Positions 32,666 to 41,066 of a stretch of 64,000 nt of DNA are shown here, one piece after another; position 1 is the first letter of the stretch; every line of letters starts with the position of its first letter. This stretch comes from an uncultured Collinsella sp. (lineage in GTDB: Bacteria; Actinomycetota; Coriobacteriia; Coriobacteriales; Coriobacteriaceae), in assembly GCA_900542825.1 (NCBI GenBank), contig UQOY01000009.1, positions 19,985-83,984 on the forward strand, in the 5' to 3' direction. The notes below the pieces were generated by a model that was not told the origin of the DNA, did not search any database, and saw only the letters and a list, made by a program, of their open reading frames with translations. The position numbers and the translations under genes were made by a program.

Positions 32666-33709
32666 ATGGAAAAGCTCGATGTGGTGAATGCTACGCTTGG
32701 CGCTCTGAAGGCTGGTAAGACGTGCGAGCTCGTGGTCGTGGCCGGTACGGCGGGGTCTTCGCCACGCGGCGTGGGTGCCTGGATGGTCGTCTTTGCCGAC
32801 GGTAGCCAAGCGGGCACCATCGGCGGCGGCAAGATTGAGCTCTTTGCGCTGGACGAGGCCCGCGAGCTGCTGGGCGCGGGGCAGTCGCGCCTGGTCCGCT
32901 ATACCATGGGCGGCGAGAGCTCCGATACCGGCATGATCTGCGGCGGAGCCATCTGCCTGTGCTATCTGCACCTGGACGCGACCAAGGCACCGTTGTTCCA
33001 GGAGATTGCCGATGTACTGGCGTATCGCCGTATCGGCGACTTCACCATCGACTTTGAGCCGTTTATCGCAAGCGCGCTCGAGGGCGATGTGGCCGAATAC
33101 CATGGTGAGGAGTCACGCCGCACCATTGACGGCTGCCCCGAGCTTTCGCTGGTGGAGGAGGGGAGCAAGGTCACCCACACCAACGCCGCCTCCGAGATTC
33201 CCCCGGCGCACATCGAGACGCTCTGCCCCGAGGGCCTGACCTACATCTTTGGCTGCGGACACGTGGGCGCCGCGACGGCGCGCGTGCTCACGGCGGCGGG
33301 CTTTGCCGTTGTGGCGTGCGATGACCGCCCCGGCACGCTGACGCCCGAATGGGTGCCCGGTGTCTACGATCGTCGCCTGGTCGATTACAAGAACCTGGAC
33401 GAGCTATGTCCCATCGGTCCGCGCGACTTGGTGGTTGTGGCCACAGCAGGCCACAAGTCCGATATCGATGTGGTGATTCAGGCCATGCGCGCCAAGCCCG
33501 CCTATCTGGGTTGCCTGGGCTCGCGCCGCAAGACGGCCTTTGTGCGGGCTCGCCTGGAGCAGGAGGGCTTTACGCAGGAGCAGATCGACGGGTTGCACCT
33601 GCCGATCGGTGTTGCCATCGAGGCCGAGGATCCCGAGGAGATCGCCATCTCCATCGCCGCCGAGATGATCCACCTGCGCCGCACCAAGCTCGTCCCCCGC
33701 AAGCGCTAA
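32666..33709 (+). CDS. xdhC: XdhC/CoxI family hydroxylase maturation factor
   Basis: Binds the molybdenum cofactor, promotes its sulfuration (or here selenation) and delivers it to the hydroxylase. The 347-residue protein has the N-terminal XdhC/CoxI part (VVVAGTAGSSPRGVGAWM, GGAICLCYLHL) and a C-terminal Rossmann domain (TYIFGCGHVGAATARVL). It is the last gene of the purine block, followed by two palindromes and then the ribosomal genes. Confidence 0.93.
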   Translation: MEKLDVVNATLGALKAGKTCELVVVAGTAGSSPRGVGAWMVVFADGSQAGTIGGGKIELFALDEARELLGAGQSRLVRYTMGGESSDTGMICGGAICLCYLHLDATKAPLFQEIADVLAYRRIGDFTIDFEPFIASALEGDVAEYHGEESRRTIDGCPELSLVEEGSKVTHTNAASEIPPAHIETLCPEGLTYIFGCGHVGAATARVLTAAGFAVVACDDRPGTLTPEWVPGVYDRRLVDYKNLDELCPIGPRDLVVVATAGHKSDIDVVIQAMRAKPAYLGCLGSRRKTAFVRARLEQEGFTQEQIDGLHLPIGVAIEAEDPEEIAISIAAEMIHLRRTKLVPRKR

Positions 33710-33726
33710 TCGCATCCCCATCAATA

Positions 33727-33793
33727 AGTTGCGGTGGAATAGGGACTGTTTAAGCCTGTTAAGCCGTCAAACAGTCCCTATTTCACCGCAACT
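33727..33793. repeat. 25-bp intergenic inverted repeat
   Basis: Arms 33727-33751 and 33769-33793 pair with one mismatch (core GCGGTGGAATAGGGACTG), 17-base loop. It is one of two palindromes in the 389-base gap between xdhC and rplE. It could end the purine transcript but lacks a T-run. Confidence 0.85.
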
Positions 33794-33800
33794 GCCATGT

Positions 33801-33885
33801 TGATCCCTTGGGGACGGAGGAAAACGGATCACTCAAGGAGTCAGGTGACCCAAGTGATCCGTTTTCCTCCGTCCCCAAGGGATCA
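33801..33885. repeat. Dispersed hairpin repeat, copy 2
   Basis: Perfect 33-bp arms, 33801-33833 and 33853-33885, with a 19-base loop. The core GGGGACGGAGGAAAACGGAT is the same as in the copy at 52571 and close to that at 7346. Confidence 0.9.
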
Positions 33886-33932
33886 GTTTGTGCGGGGGAG
33901 TTGTGGAGTTGTGCAGGCAGACGAGGTTTTTC

Positions 33933-33961
33933 TGGAAATACGCTCCCAATGCGCGTATAGT
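33933..33961 (+). promoter_or_regulatory. Candidate promoter of the rplE-led ribosomal operon
   Basis: TGGAAA (33933-33938) and TATAGT (33956-33961) are spaced 17 bases. The leader to the rplE ATG would be about 130 bases and has no ORF of note. It would let the spc genes be transcribed from here, independent of an S10 operon. Confidence 0.45.
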
Positions 33962-34098
33962 ACCGATTGTTTTGTCGGCTCCTGCTGCGTCGAGTCCAAA
34001 CCGCGAAATGCCATGAGCGGCGCGGATGCAGCCAGGAGGCACGAGGACAACCCATCGTGGCCACGCCCCGTGCTTAAAACCCCAAGAAGGAGTGAACA

Positions 34099-34656
34099 AT
34101 GGCAGAAGAGAAGTATGTGCCGCGTCTGAAGACCAAGTACAACAACGAGGTCAAGCAGCAGCTTCAGGAAAAGTTCCAGTACGAGAACGTCATGATGATC
34201 CCCAAGTTTGAGAAGATCGTCGTGAACATGGGTGTCGGCGAGGCCGCTACCGATTCCAAGGCCATCGACGGTGCCGTGCGCGACCTGCGCGCCATCACCG
34301 GCCAGCAGCCGATGATCACCCGTGCCCGCAAGTCCATCGCTACCTTCCGCCTGCGCGCCGGTATGCCGATCGGCTGCAAGGTTACCCTGCGTGGCGACCG
34401 TATGTGGGAGTTCTTCGATCGTCTGACTTCCGTCGCGATTCCCCGTATCCGCGACTTCCGCGGCATCTCCGCCAAGAGCTTCGACGGCCGTGGTAACTTC
34501 TCCATGGGCGTCACCGAGCAGCTCATCTTCCCCGAGATCGACTTCGACTCCGTCGATCACCAGCGTGGTATGGACATCACTTTCGTGACCACCGCCAACA
34601 CCGATGAGGAGGCCAAGGCCCTTCTGGACGCCTTCGGTTTCCCGTTCAAGAAATAG
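34099..34656 (+). CDS. rplE: 50S ribosomal protein L5
   Basis: Binds 5S rRNA in the central protuberance of the large subunit. The 185-residue protein carries the L5 hallmarks KIVVNMGVGEAATDSK, RARKSIATFRLRAGMPIGC and the C-terminal ITFVTTANTDEEAKALL. ATG follows AAGAAGGAGTGAAC. It is normally preceded by rplX; here it is the first ribosomal gene, with two palindromes and a candidate promoter upstream. Confidence 0.97.
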   Translation: MAEEKYVPRLKTKYNNEVKQQLQEKFQYENVMMIPKFEKIVVNMGVGEAATDSKAIDGAVRDLRAITGQQPMITRARKSIATFRLRAGMPIGCKVTLRGDRMWEFFDRLTSVAIPRIRDFRGISAKSFDGRGNFSMGVTEQLIFPEIDFDSVDHQRGMDITFVTTANTDEEAKALLDAFGFPFKK

Positions 34657-34671
34657 GTTCACCTGCCCTGT

Positions 34672-34701
34672 AAGCGCCGTTCCCACAAGGGGGCGGCGCT
34701 T
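34672..34701 (+). promoter_or_regulatory. Stem-loop between rplE and rpsN
   Basis: AAGCGCCG (34672-34679) pairs with CGGCGCTT (34694-34701). No T-run. It may be a site of mRNA processing or feedback control, as the spc operon is autoregulated by S8 in E. coli, but at a different position. Confidence 0.45.
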
Positions 34702-34735
34702 GGGGCGAACAATACTCTATGTGAGGAGGATATAA

Positions 34736-34921
34736 GTGGCTAAGACATCGATGATCGTCAAGTGCAATCGCAAGCAGAAGTTCTCTACTCGTGAGTACAC
34801 GCGCTGCCAGCGCTGCGGCCGTCCGCACTCTGTGTACCGCAAGTTCGGCCTGTGCCGTGTCTGCTTCCGTGAGCTTGCACTCAAGGGCGAGCTTCCCGGC
34901 GTTAAGAAGGCCAGCTGGTAA
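34736..34921 (+). CDS. rpsN: 30S ribosomal protein S14, zinc-binding type
   Basis: 61-residue S14 of the zinc-ribbon (Z) type, with two CxxC pairs in CQRCGRPHSVYRKFGLCRVC. Part of the small-subunit head. Starts with GTG after GTGAGGAGGATATAA. Only 119 bases then separate it from rpsH. Confidence 0.96.
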   Translation: MAKTSMIVKCNRKQKFSTREYTRCQRCGRPHSVYRKFGLCRVCFRELALKGELPGVKKASW

Positions 34922-35040
34922 GTCACTACCAGCGTTTCAAGCATCAGTTTGGAACAGGGAAAACGCGCTAAATAGGCTTTGCCGTTAAGGGCGGCGAAGA
35001 ACCAAGAGCACGTGTTCATCAAGAACGAAGGAGAATCTGT

Positions 35041-35439
35041 ATGAACCTTACAGACCCGATCGCAGATATGCTTACGCGCATCCGTAACGCTAACTCTGTG
35101 AACAAGGCCACGGTCTCCATGCCGAGCAGCAAGAAGCTCGTCGAGATCGCTCGTGTTCTGCACGAGGAGGGCTACATCGAGGGCTACGATGTCGAGGACA
35201 CCGTTCCCCAGAAGACTCTGCACATCACGCTTAAGTATGGTCCCAAGAAGGCTAAGGTCATCAACGGCATCCGCCGCATTTCCAAGCCGGGCCTGCGTAA
35301 GTACACCGGCGTTGCCGACATGCCCCGCGTCCGCGGTGGCCTTGGTACCGCCATTATTTCCACCAGCCATGGCGTCATGACCGACCGCGATGCTCGCAAG
35401 CACAACGTCGGCGGCGAGATCATCGCCTACGTCTGGTAA
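35041..35439 (+). CDS. rpsH: 30S ribosomal protein S8
   Basis: 132-residue primary 16S rRNA-binding protein. N-terminal PIADMLTRIRNANSVNK and C-terminal STSHGVMTDRDARKHNVGG are diagnostic. In E. coli it represses its own operon by binding the mRNA; whether that holds here cannot be seen. ATG after GAAGGAGAATCTGT. Confidence 0.97.
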   Translation: MNLTDPIADMLTRIRNANSVNKATVSMPSSKKLVEIARVLHEEGYIEGYDVEDTVPQKTLHITLKYGPKKAKVINGIRRISKPGLRKYTGVADMPRVRGGLGTAIISTSHGVMTDRDARKHNVGGEIIAYVW

Positions 35440-35472
35440 TTCGGTCGGTAGGTAGAAGGAAAGGAGATCACC

Positions 35473-36009
35473 GTGTCTCGTATCGGTAATAAGCCTGTCC
35501 AGATTCCCGCCGGAGTCGAAGTGGCAGTCAACGGCAACAACGTTGTCGTCAAGGGCCCCAAGGGCCAGCTCGAGCTCGATGTCTTTGAGAAGCTCGCTAT
35601 CAACGTCGAGGACAACGTCCTCACCGTTTCCCGTCCCGACGACGAGCGTGAGACCCGTGCCCGCCACGGCCTCACCCGCGCCCTCATCCACAACATGGTT
35701 GTTGGCGTTTCCGAGGGCTTCGAGAAGAAGCTCGAGCTCGCCGGCGTCGGTTACCGCGTGCAGCAGAAGGGCAAGAACCTCGAGTTCTCCCTGGGCTTCT
35801 CGCACCCCGTGATCGTCGAGGCTCCCGAGGGCATCACCTTCGAGGTTCCCGACAACACCCACGTGAACGTCAAGGGTATCAACAAGCAGCAGGTCGGTCA
35901 GATCGCCGCTGAGATCCGCGGCCATCGTCCTCCCGAGCCTTACAAGGGCAAGGGTATCCACTATGTTGGCGAGCACATCCGCCGCAAGCTGGGTAAGGCC
36001 GCCAAGTAG
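35473..36009 (+). CDS. rplF: 50S ribosomal protein L6
   Basis: 178 residues with both L6 domains; starts RIGNKPVQIPAGVEVAVNGN and ends with the typical EPYKGKGIHYVGEHIRRK. GTG start after GAAAGGAGATCACC. Lies near the sarcin-ricin loop. Confidence 0.97.
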   Translation: MSRIGNKPVQIPAGVEVAVNGNNVVVKGPKGQLELDVFEKLAINVEDNVLTVSRPDDERETRARHGLTRALIHNMVVGVSEGFEKKLELAGVGYRVQQKGKNLEFSLGFSHPVIVEAPEGITFEVPDNTHVNVKGINKQQVGQIAAEIRGHRPPEPYKGKGIHYVGEHIRRKLGKAAK

Positions 36010-36084
36010 TCGTAACCGACTTACTCGCATAAGACCAGCACCCCGTTAGGTGCTGGCAAGATCAACCTTTTTAGGAGTTTACGT

Positions 36085-36453
36085 ATGAACAAGCATAAGG
36101 CGAAGCTGGAAGGCCTCAAGCGTCGTCAGCGTCGTGTTCGCGGCAAGGTCTCGGGTACCGCCGAGCGTCCGCGTCTTCGCGTGACCCGTACCAACGCCAA
36201 CATCTATGCCCAGATCATCGACGACAGCAAGGGCTCCAGCCTGACGCTCGTCTCCGCCTCGACCCTCGAGGCCGAGTTCAAGGGCACCCACACCTCGAAC
36301 AAGGAGGCTGCGGAGAAGGTCGGTCAGCTCGTTGGCAAGCGTGCCATCGAGGCCGGCATCACCAAGGTCGCTTTCGATCGTGGTGGCCGTATCTACCATG
36401 GCCGCGTCAAGGCCCTCGCCGACGGTGCTCGTGCCGCCGGTCTCGAGTTCTAG
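36085..36453 (+). CDS. rplR: 50S ribosomal protein L18
   Basis: 122-residue 5S rRNA-binding protein, with KVSGTAERPRLRVTRTNANI and the ending YHGRVKALADGARAAGLEF. ATG after TTTAGGAGTTTACGT. Gap of 75 bases from rplF holds a short GTGCTGG-type hairpin near 36035-36058. Confidence 0.97.
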   Translation: MNKHKAKLEGLKRRQRRVRGKVSGTAERPRLRVTRTNANIYAQIIDDSKGSSLTLVSASTLEAEFKGTHTSNKEAAEKVGQLVGKRAIEAGITKVAFDRGGRIYHGRVKALADGARAAGLEF

Positions 36454-36467
36454 GAGGTATGTAGCAC

Positions 36468-36992
36468 ATGGCTCGTAATCAGAAGCAGCAGCGCGAGGCC
36501 TCCGAGTTCGAGGAGCGCGTCGTTTACATCAACCGCGTGTCGAAGACCGTCAAGGGTGGTCGTCGCATGAGCCTCGTCGCTCTCGTCGTCGTTGGCGACG
36601 GCAAGGGCAACGTCGGCGTTGGCATGGGCAAGTCCGCTGAGGTGCCCATGGCCATCTCCAAGGCGTCTCTCGATGCCAAGAAGAACATGTTCCACGTGCC
36701 GGTGACCGAGCAGGGCACCATTCCGCACGAGGTTCTCGGCCACTTTGGTGCCGGCCGCATCATCATCAAGCCCGCTGTCGAGGGTACCGGCGTTATCGCC
36801 GGCGGCGCTGTGCGTCCCCTCTTCGAGCTTGCTGGCATCAAGAACGTCCTGTCCAAGTCCCTCGGTACCGACAACGGCCTCAACATCATCAAGGCTGCCG
36901 TCGAGGGCCTCAAGGAGCTCTCCAGCCCTGAGGACGTCGCGGCTCGCCGTGGCCTGACGGTCTCCGAGATGTTCGTCGGTAAGGAGAACTAA
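36468..36992 (+). CDS. rpsE: 30S ribosomal protein S5
   Basis: 174 residues; N-terminal S5 domain with KTVKGGRRMSLVALVVVGDG and GNVGVGMGKSAEVP, C-terminal AARRGLTVSEMFVGKEN. Involved in decoding fidelity and helicase activity at the mRNA entry. Fourteen bases after rplR and two before rpmD. Confidence 0.97.
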   Translation: MARNQKQQREASEFEERVVYINRVSKTVKGGRRMSLVALVVVGDGKGNVGVGMGKSAEVPMAISKASLDAKKNMFHVPVTEQGTIPHEVLGHFGAGRIIIKPAVEGTGVIAGGAVRPLFELAGIKNVLSKSLGTDNGLNIIKAAVEGLKELSSPEDVAARRGLTVSEMFVGKEN

Positions 36993-36994
36993 GC

Positions 36995-37177
36995 ATGGCT
37001 GACACCATCAAGATCAAGCAGGTCCGCAGCACCAACGGTTGCAAGCAGGACCAGGTCCGTACTGTCCGTGCCCTCGGTCTCCACAGGATCCGCGAGGTTC
37101 GCGAGATTGCTGACAACGAGTCCGTCCGCGGCATGATCTTCAAGGTCAAGCACCTTGTCGAGATTGTAGAGGAGTAG
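36995..37177 (+). CDS. rpmD: 50S ribosomal protein L30
   Basis: 60-residue L30: IKIKQVRSTNGCKQDQVRTV then ALGLHRIREVREIADNESV. Short bacterial form. Ribosome site GTAAGGAGAA is in the end of rpsE. Confidence 0.96.
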   Translation: MADTIKIKQVRSTNGCKQDQVRTVRALGLHRIREVREIADNESVRGMIFKVKHLVEIVEE

Positions 37178-37180
37178 CAA

Positions 37181-37630
37181 ATGCAGCTTCACGATCTTAC
37201 TCCCGCGCCCGGTTCCACCAAGAACCGCAAGCGCGTCGGCCGTGGCAATTCTTCGGGTCACGGCACCACTTCTGGCCGCGGTCAGAAGGGCCAGGGTTCC
37301 CGCTCTGGCGGCACCAAGGGTGCCGGCTTCGAGGGTGGCCAGACTCCGCTGGCTATGCGCCTGCCCAAGCTTCCGGGCTTCCGCAACCCCCGTCGTATCG
37401 AGTACACCGCTGTTAACGTTGATCGTCTCGAGCGCAAGTTCGAGGACGGCGCTGTGATCGACGGTGCCGCTCTTAAGGCCGCTCGCATCACCAAGAGCGA
37501 GTTCGAGCCCGTCAAGGTGCTCGGCAATGGTGAGCTCACCAAGAAGTTCACGGTCAAGGTCGACAAGGTCAGCGCTTCTGCGCAGGCCAAGATCGAGGCC
37601 GCCGGCGGAAAGGTCGAGCTGCCGTGCTAA
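37181..37630 (+). CDS. rplO: 50S ribosomal protein L15
   Basis: 149 residues, with the Gly/Arg-rich N-terminus GRGNSSGHGTTSGRGQKGQ and the central FEGGQTPLAMRLPKLPGF. Overlaps the secY start by 7 bases, so the two are translationally coupled. Confidence 0.97.
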   Translation: MQLHDLTPAPGSTKNRKRVGRGNSSGHGTTSGRGQKGQGSRSGGTKGAGFEGGQTPLAMRLPKLPGFRNPRRIEYTAVNVDRLERKFEDGAVIDGAALKAARITKSEFEPVKVLGNGELTKKFTVKVDKVSASAQAKIEAAGGKVELPC

Positions 37631-38910
37631 ATGGTCTTAAGAATGCTTTCCGCATCAAAGAATTGCGCGAAAAGATTCTTTTTACCATAGCTATGCTCGT
37701 CGTGTACCGCATTGGTGCGCACGTTCCTGTGCCCGGCATTCCCTTCCAGGGGATGCTGGGCCTTTTCTCGACCGATAACAATTCGGTCGCCGCAGGTGCT
37801 ATGGCCCTCCTGAATCTTTTCTCTGGTGGCGCGTTGAGCTATGTGTCGGTGTTCTCCCTGGGCATCATGCCTTACATCACCAGCTCGATCATCCTCCAGA
37901 TGCTCCAGGCCGTTGTGCCTTCCCTGCATGAGCTTGCCCGCGAGGGCGAGGTCGGTCAGACCAAGATTACGCAGTATTCGCGTTACCTCACCCTGGCTTT
38001 GGCAATCCTCAACTCCGTGGGTTACCTCTTCCTCTTTAAGAGCTTCGGCATCAGCTTTAATGGCGCCGGCGCTCCCGAGATCATCTTCGACCTCATGATC
38101 GTCGGCACGCTCACCGCGGGCGCCATGCTGATCATGTGGATTGGTGAGCTCATCACCCAACGCGGTATCGGCAATGGCATGTCGCTGATCATCTTTGCGA
38201 ACATCATGGCCGGTCTGCCGCAGGCGATCTTCTCCAGCACCGAGGGCAATGCCGGTGGCATCATCACCATGGTGATCATCTGTGCCATCATCCTGCTGGT
38301 TATCCCGCTGATTGTTTTCCTTGAGCGCGGCCAGCGCCGCATTCCGGTCTCCTACGCTAAGCGCGTCGTGGGCCGTCGCATGATGGGTGGCCAGACCACC
38401 TACCTGCCCATCAAGGTCAACACCGCGGGCGTCGTGCCGATCATCTTCGCTTCGGCGCTGCTGTACTTCCCGGCTCAGATTGCCGTGTTCTTCCCCGGCA
38501 TCGGCTGGATTCAGGCAGTTGCCTCTGCGCTTTCGACCGGTTGGCTCAACTGGGTGCTTAACGTTGTCCTCATTGTGTTCTTCGCGTACTTCTACACCTC
38601 CATGGTGTTTAACCCCGATGACACGGCCGACAACCTTAAGAAGCAGGGCGGCTTTATTCCGGGCGTGCGTCCGGGTAGGGCTACCGCGGCCTACATCAAG
38701 AACGCGCTCAACAAGATCACGCTTCCCAGCGCTGTCTTTTTGGCGCTCATCGCCATCGTGCCTTCGATCATCTTCTCCTTCACGGGTAACCAGCTGATCC
38801 AGGCATTTGGCGGCACGTCCATCCTCATCATGGTCGGCGTCGTGCTCGACACGGTCGATAAGCTCGAAGGCCAGATCAAGATGTATGATTACGATGGATT
38901 CTTTAAATAG
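37624..38910 (+). CDS. secY: Protein translocase subunit SecY
   Basis: Channel of the Sec translocon, 428 residues and ten membrane segments. Conserved parts: AFRIKELREKILFTI, VPGIPFQGML, the plug and pore region GALSYVSVFSLGIMPYI, the C4/C5 loop ERGQRRIPVSYAKRVVG and the C-terminal MYDYDGFFK. It starts at a GTG inside the last codons of rplO (GTGCTAA). Placement between rplO and adk is the usual one. Confidence 0.97.
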   Translation: MLNGLKNAFRIKELREKILFTIAMLVVYRIGAHVPVPGIPFQGMLGLFSTDNNSVAAGAMALLNLFSGGALSYVSVFSLGIMPYITSSIILQMLQAVVPSLHELAREGEVGQTKITQYSRYLTLALAILNSVGYLFLFKSFGISFNGAGAPEIIFDLMIVGTLTAGAMLIMWIGELITQRGIGNGMSLIIFANIMAGLPQAIFSSTEGNAGGIITMVIICAIILLVIPLIVFLERGQRRIPVSYAKRVVGRRMMGGQTTYLPIKVNTAGVVPIIFASALLYFPAQIAVFFPGIGWIQAVASALSTGWLNWVLNVVLIVFFAYFYTSMVFNPDDTADNLKKQGGFIPGVRPGRATAAYIKNALNKITLPSAVFLALIAIVPSIIFSFTGNQLIQAFGGTSILIMVGVVLDTVDKLEGQIKMYDYDGFFK

Positions 38911-38928
38911 GCTAGAGGAGGATTGCTC

Positions 38929-39555
38929 ATGAACCTCGTATTGCTCGGAGCTCCGGGTGCCGGTAAGGGCACCGTCGCGCAGGAGCTCGTCGCCGAGTTT
39001 GGCGTCGCTCACATTTCCACGGGCGACCTGCTGCGTGCTGCCGTCAAGGGTGGCACTGAGCTTGGTATTCAGGCTAAGAAGTACATGGACGCTGGCGAGC
39101 TCGTTCCCGACCAGCTCGTGATCGACCTTGTCAAGGAGCGCCTTGCCGCCGATGACGCCCAGCAGGGCTTCATCCTCGATGGCTTCCCGCGCAACACCGC
39201 CCAGGCTGTGACGCTCGATTCTGAGCTCTCTGCTATGGGTCGTGAGATCGACTGCGCCCTTCTGGTCGATGTGGCCCCCGAGGTCATCATCGATCGTCTG
39301 TCTTCGCGTCGCACCTGCCGCGCCTGCGGATACACCGGCACTGCTGCCGATGCCACCTGCCCCAAGTGCGGCGGCGAGATGTATCAGCGCGACGACGACA
39401 AGCCCGAGACCATCAAGAACCGTCTCGACGTCTACGAGAAGTCCACGAGCCCGCTCGTCGACTACTATCGTGGCCAGGGTCTGCTCAAGTCGGTCAACGG
39501 TGACCAGGCTCGCGAGACCGTGTACGGGGATGTCAAAGAGGCTCTCGGTCTATGA
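38929..39555 (+). CDS. adk: Adenylate kinase
   Basis: Interconverts ATP, AMP and ADP. The 208-residue protein has the P-loop GAPGAGKGTVAQ at about 7-18, HISTGDLLRAA, the DGFPRN motif and a zinc-finger LID (CRACGYTG and CPKCGGEMY, four Cys), typical of Gram-positive enzymes. ATG at 38929 follows AGAGGAGGATTGCTC. Its TGA overlaps the map start by 4 bases. Confidence 0.97.
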   Translation: MNLVLLGAPGAGKGTVAQELVAEFGVAHISTGDLLRAAVKGGTELGIQAKKYMDAGELVPDQLVIDLVKERLAADDAQQGFILDGFPRNTAQAVTLDSELSAMGREIDCALLVDVAPEVIIDRLSSRRTCRACGYTGTAADATCPKCGGEMYQRDDDKPETIKNRLDVYEKSTSPLVDYYRGQGLLKSVNGDQARETVYGDVKEALGL

Positions 39556-40340
39556 TCAAGATTAAGTCTGCAACGCAAATTGAGCAGATGAAGAAGGCAG
39601 GAGCGCTATCTAAGATGGCGCTCCGCCACGTTGGAGCCATGGTTCGCCCCGGCGTGTCGACCTTTGAGCTCGATCAGCTTGCGGAGCAGATTATCCGCAT
39701 GCATGGCGGCACCCCGGCCTTTAAGGGTTACGGTGGGTTCCCAGGAACCATTTGCGCATCGATCAACGATGCCGTGGTCCACGGTATTCCTAATCCCGAC
39801 ATGATTCTGCGCGATGGCGATATCATCTCCATCGATACGGGAGCCATTTTCGACGGTTGGGTCGGCGATAACGCCTGGACGTTTTTCGTCGGCACCCCCA
39901 CGCCCGAGGCCAAGGCCCTGTGCGAGGTTACGCGCGATTGCCTAAAGGCTGCCATCGAGCAGGCTGTTCCCGGTAACCATATCGGGGACGTCGGGTATGC
40001 CGTTCAATCCCTCGCCGAGTCTCACGGCTACGGTGTGCTTCGCGATTACGTGGGGCATGGTATCGGCCGTGTGATGCACGAGGACCCCAACGTTCCAAAT
40101 TATGGAAAGAAGGGGAGAGGTGTTCGCCTTCAGGCCGGTATGGTCATCGCCATCGAGCCGATGGTTACGATGGGTTCCAATCATGTGAGCACGGGCTCCG
40201 ATGGTTGGATCGTTACGACCAACGACCACCTGCCCGCCGCGCACTACGAGAACACCGTCGCCATTACCAATGACGGTCCGGTGATTCTTACCACGGATGC
40301 CCAGGGTGCTTGGTGTTCCTTGCAGGGCGGTGAAATGTAA
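39552..40340 (+). CDS. map: Methionine aminopeptidase, type I
   Basis: Removes the initiator methionine. The 262-residue protein has the metal ligands of the family: the His in DAVVHGIPN, Asp in ISIDTGAIFDGWVGDNAW, the His of YVGHGIGRVMHEDP and Glu in VIAIEPMVTMG. No N-terminal zinc-finger extension. It overlaps adk (ATGA). A large symmetric RNA element follows. Confidence 0.97.
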   Translation: MIKIKSATQIEQMKKAGALSKMALRHVGAMVRPGVSTFELDQLAEQIIRMHGGTPAFKGYGGFPGTICASINDAVVHGIPNPDMILRDGDIISIDTGAIFDGWVGDNAWTFFVGTPTPEAKALCEVTRDCLKAAIEQAVPGNHIGDVGYAVQSLAESHGYGVLRDYVGHGIGRVMHEDPNVPNYGKKGRGVRLQAGMVIAIEPMVTMGSNHVSTGSDGWIVTTNDHLPAAHYENTVAITNDGPVILTTDAQGAWCSLQGGEM

Positions 40341-40351
40341 AAGTCGCCGCC

Positions 40352-40439
40352 CCCTGATGTCCAACCTCGCCTTTCAATTTTGAAGGCATGACCCCAAGGT
40401 CTATGCCTTCTCATTTCAAGGCGATCTTGGGCATCAGGG
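40352..40439 (+). promoter_or_regulatory. 88-base symmetric structured element between map and infA
   Basis: Nested complementary segments fold this stretch on itself: CCCTGATG with CATCAGGG (outermost, 40352-40359 and 40432-40439), CCAA with TTGG, CGCCTT with AAGGCG, GAAGGCAT with ATGCCTTC, and a GACC-CCAA-GGTC tip. Small, mostly matched internal loops lie between. No T-run follows and there is no ORF. It may be a processing or regulatory structure in the long operon, or a dispersed palindrome. The rest of the 232-base gap is AT-rich leader of infA. Confidence 0.65.
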
Positions 40440-40572
40440 AACGGCTTTGTTTTATATTTCAAATGTAACAAGTTCCACTTAGATGTGGAGCCATTACGAA
40501 GATATTACGATACGTGCATGCGTATTGTAGAATACTCAATCGCTGTCGTTTTCTAGAGAAAGATGATTGCTT

Positions 40573-40791
40573 GTGAAGAAGGAAGACGCAATTGAGCTCG
40601 AGGGTACGGTAAAGGAACCGCTGCCTAACGCCATGTTTAAGGTCGAGCTCGAGAACGGTCATTCGGTTCTGTGCAACATTTCTGGCAAGATCCGAATGAA
40701 TTACATCCGCATTCTCCCCGGTGACAGGGTTGTCGTGGAGCTTTCCCCGTACGACCTGACCCGCGGTCGCATCACCTATCGCTATAAATAG
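40573..40791 (+). CDS. infA: Translation initiation factor IF-1
   Basis: 72-residue OB-fold protein, the standard length when starting at GTG 40573 (KKEDAIELEGTVKEPLP). An in-frame TTG at 40567 would add two residues. Conserved ILPGDRVVVELSPYDLTRG and the ending GRITYRYK. Binds the ribosomal A site during initiation. Confidence 0.95.
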   Translation: MKKEDAIELEGTVKEPLPNAMFKVELENGHSVLCNISGKIRMNYIRILPGDRVVVELSPYDLTRGRITYRYK

Positions 40792-40938
40792 CGACACGCA
40801 TACACGCTCTTTTCCGACTGCAGGCTTAGCTCAACCTACGGTCGGTTTGCGTGTGAAGACCAGCCATAGTTTTAAACGCCTGCGGCTGGGCGAGTAGATA
40901 GTAGGGAAGTAGTTTGAGCGCTACCGAAAGGAAGAACG

Positions 40939-41052
40939 ATGAAGGTACGTCCTTCGGTCAAGAAGATGTGCGATAAGTGCAAAATCATTAGGCGCCATGG
41001 CAAGGTCCTCGTCATTTGCGAGAACCCCCGTCATAAGCAGCGTCAGGGTTAA
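40939..41052 (+). CDS. rpmJ: 50S ribosomal protein L36
   Basis: 37-residue zinc-binding protein: MKVRPSVKKMCDKCKIIRRH, then ENPRHKQRQG; the Cys/His pattern C-x2-C ... C-x4-H is intact. The ATG follows GAAAGGAAGAACG. It lies 147 bases after infA; that gap holds two short hairpins (ACACGCA/TGCGTGT about 40795-40853, and CCAGCC/GGCTGG about 40860-40888). rpsM follows after 14 bases. Confidence 0.95.
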   Translation: MKVRPSVKKMCDKCKIIRRHGKVLVICENPRHKQRQG

Positions 41053-41066
41053 GAGAGGAGACTACG

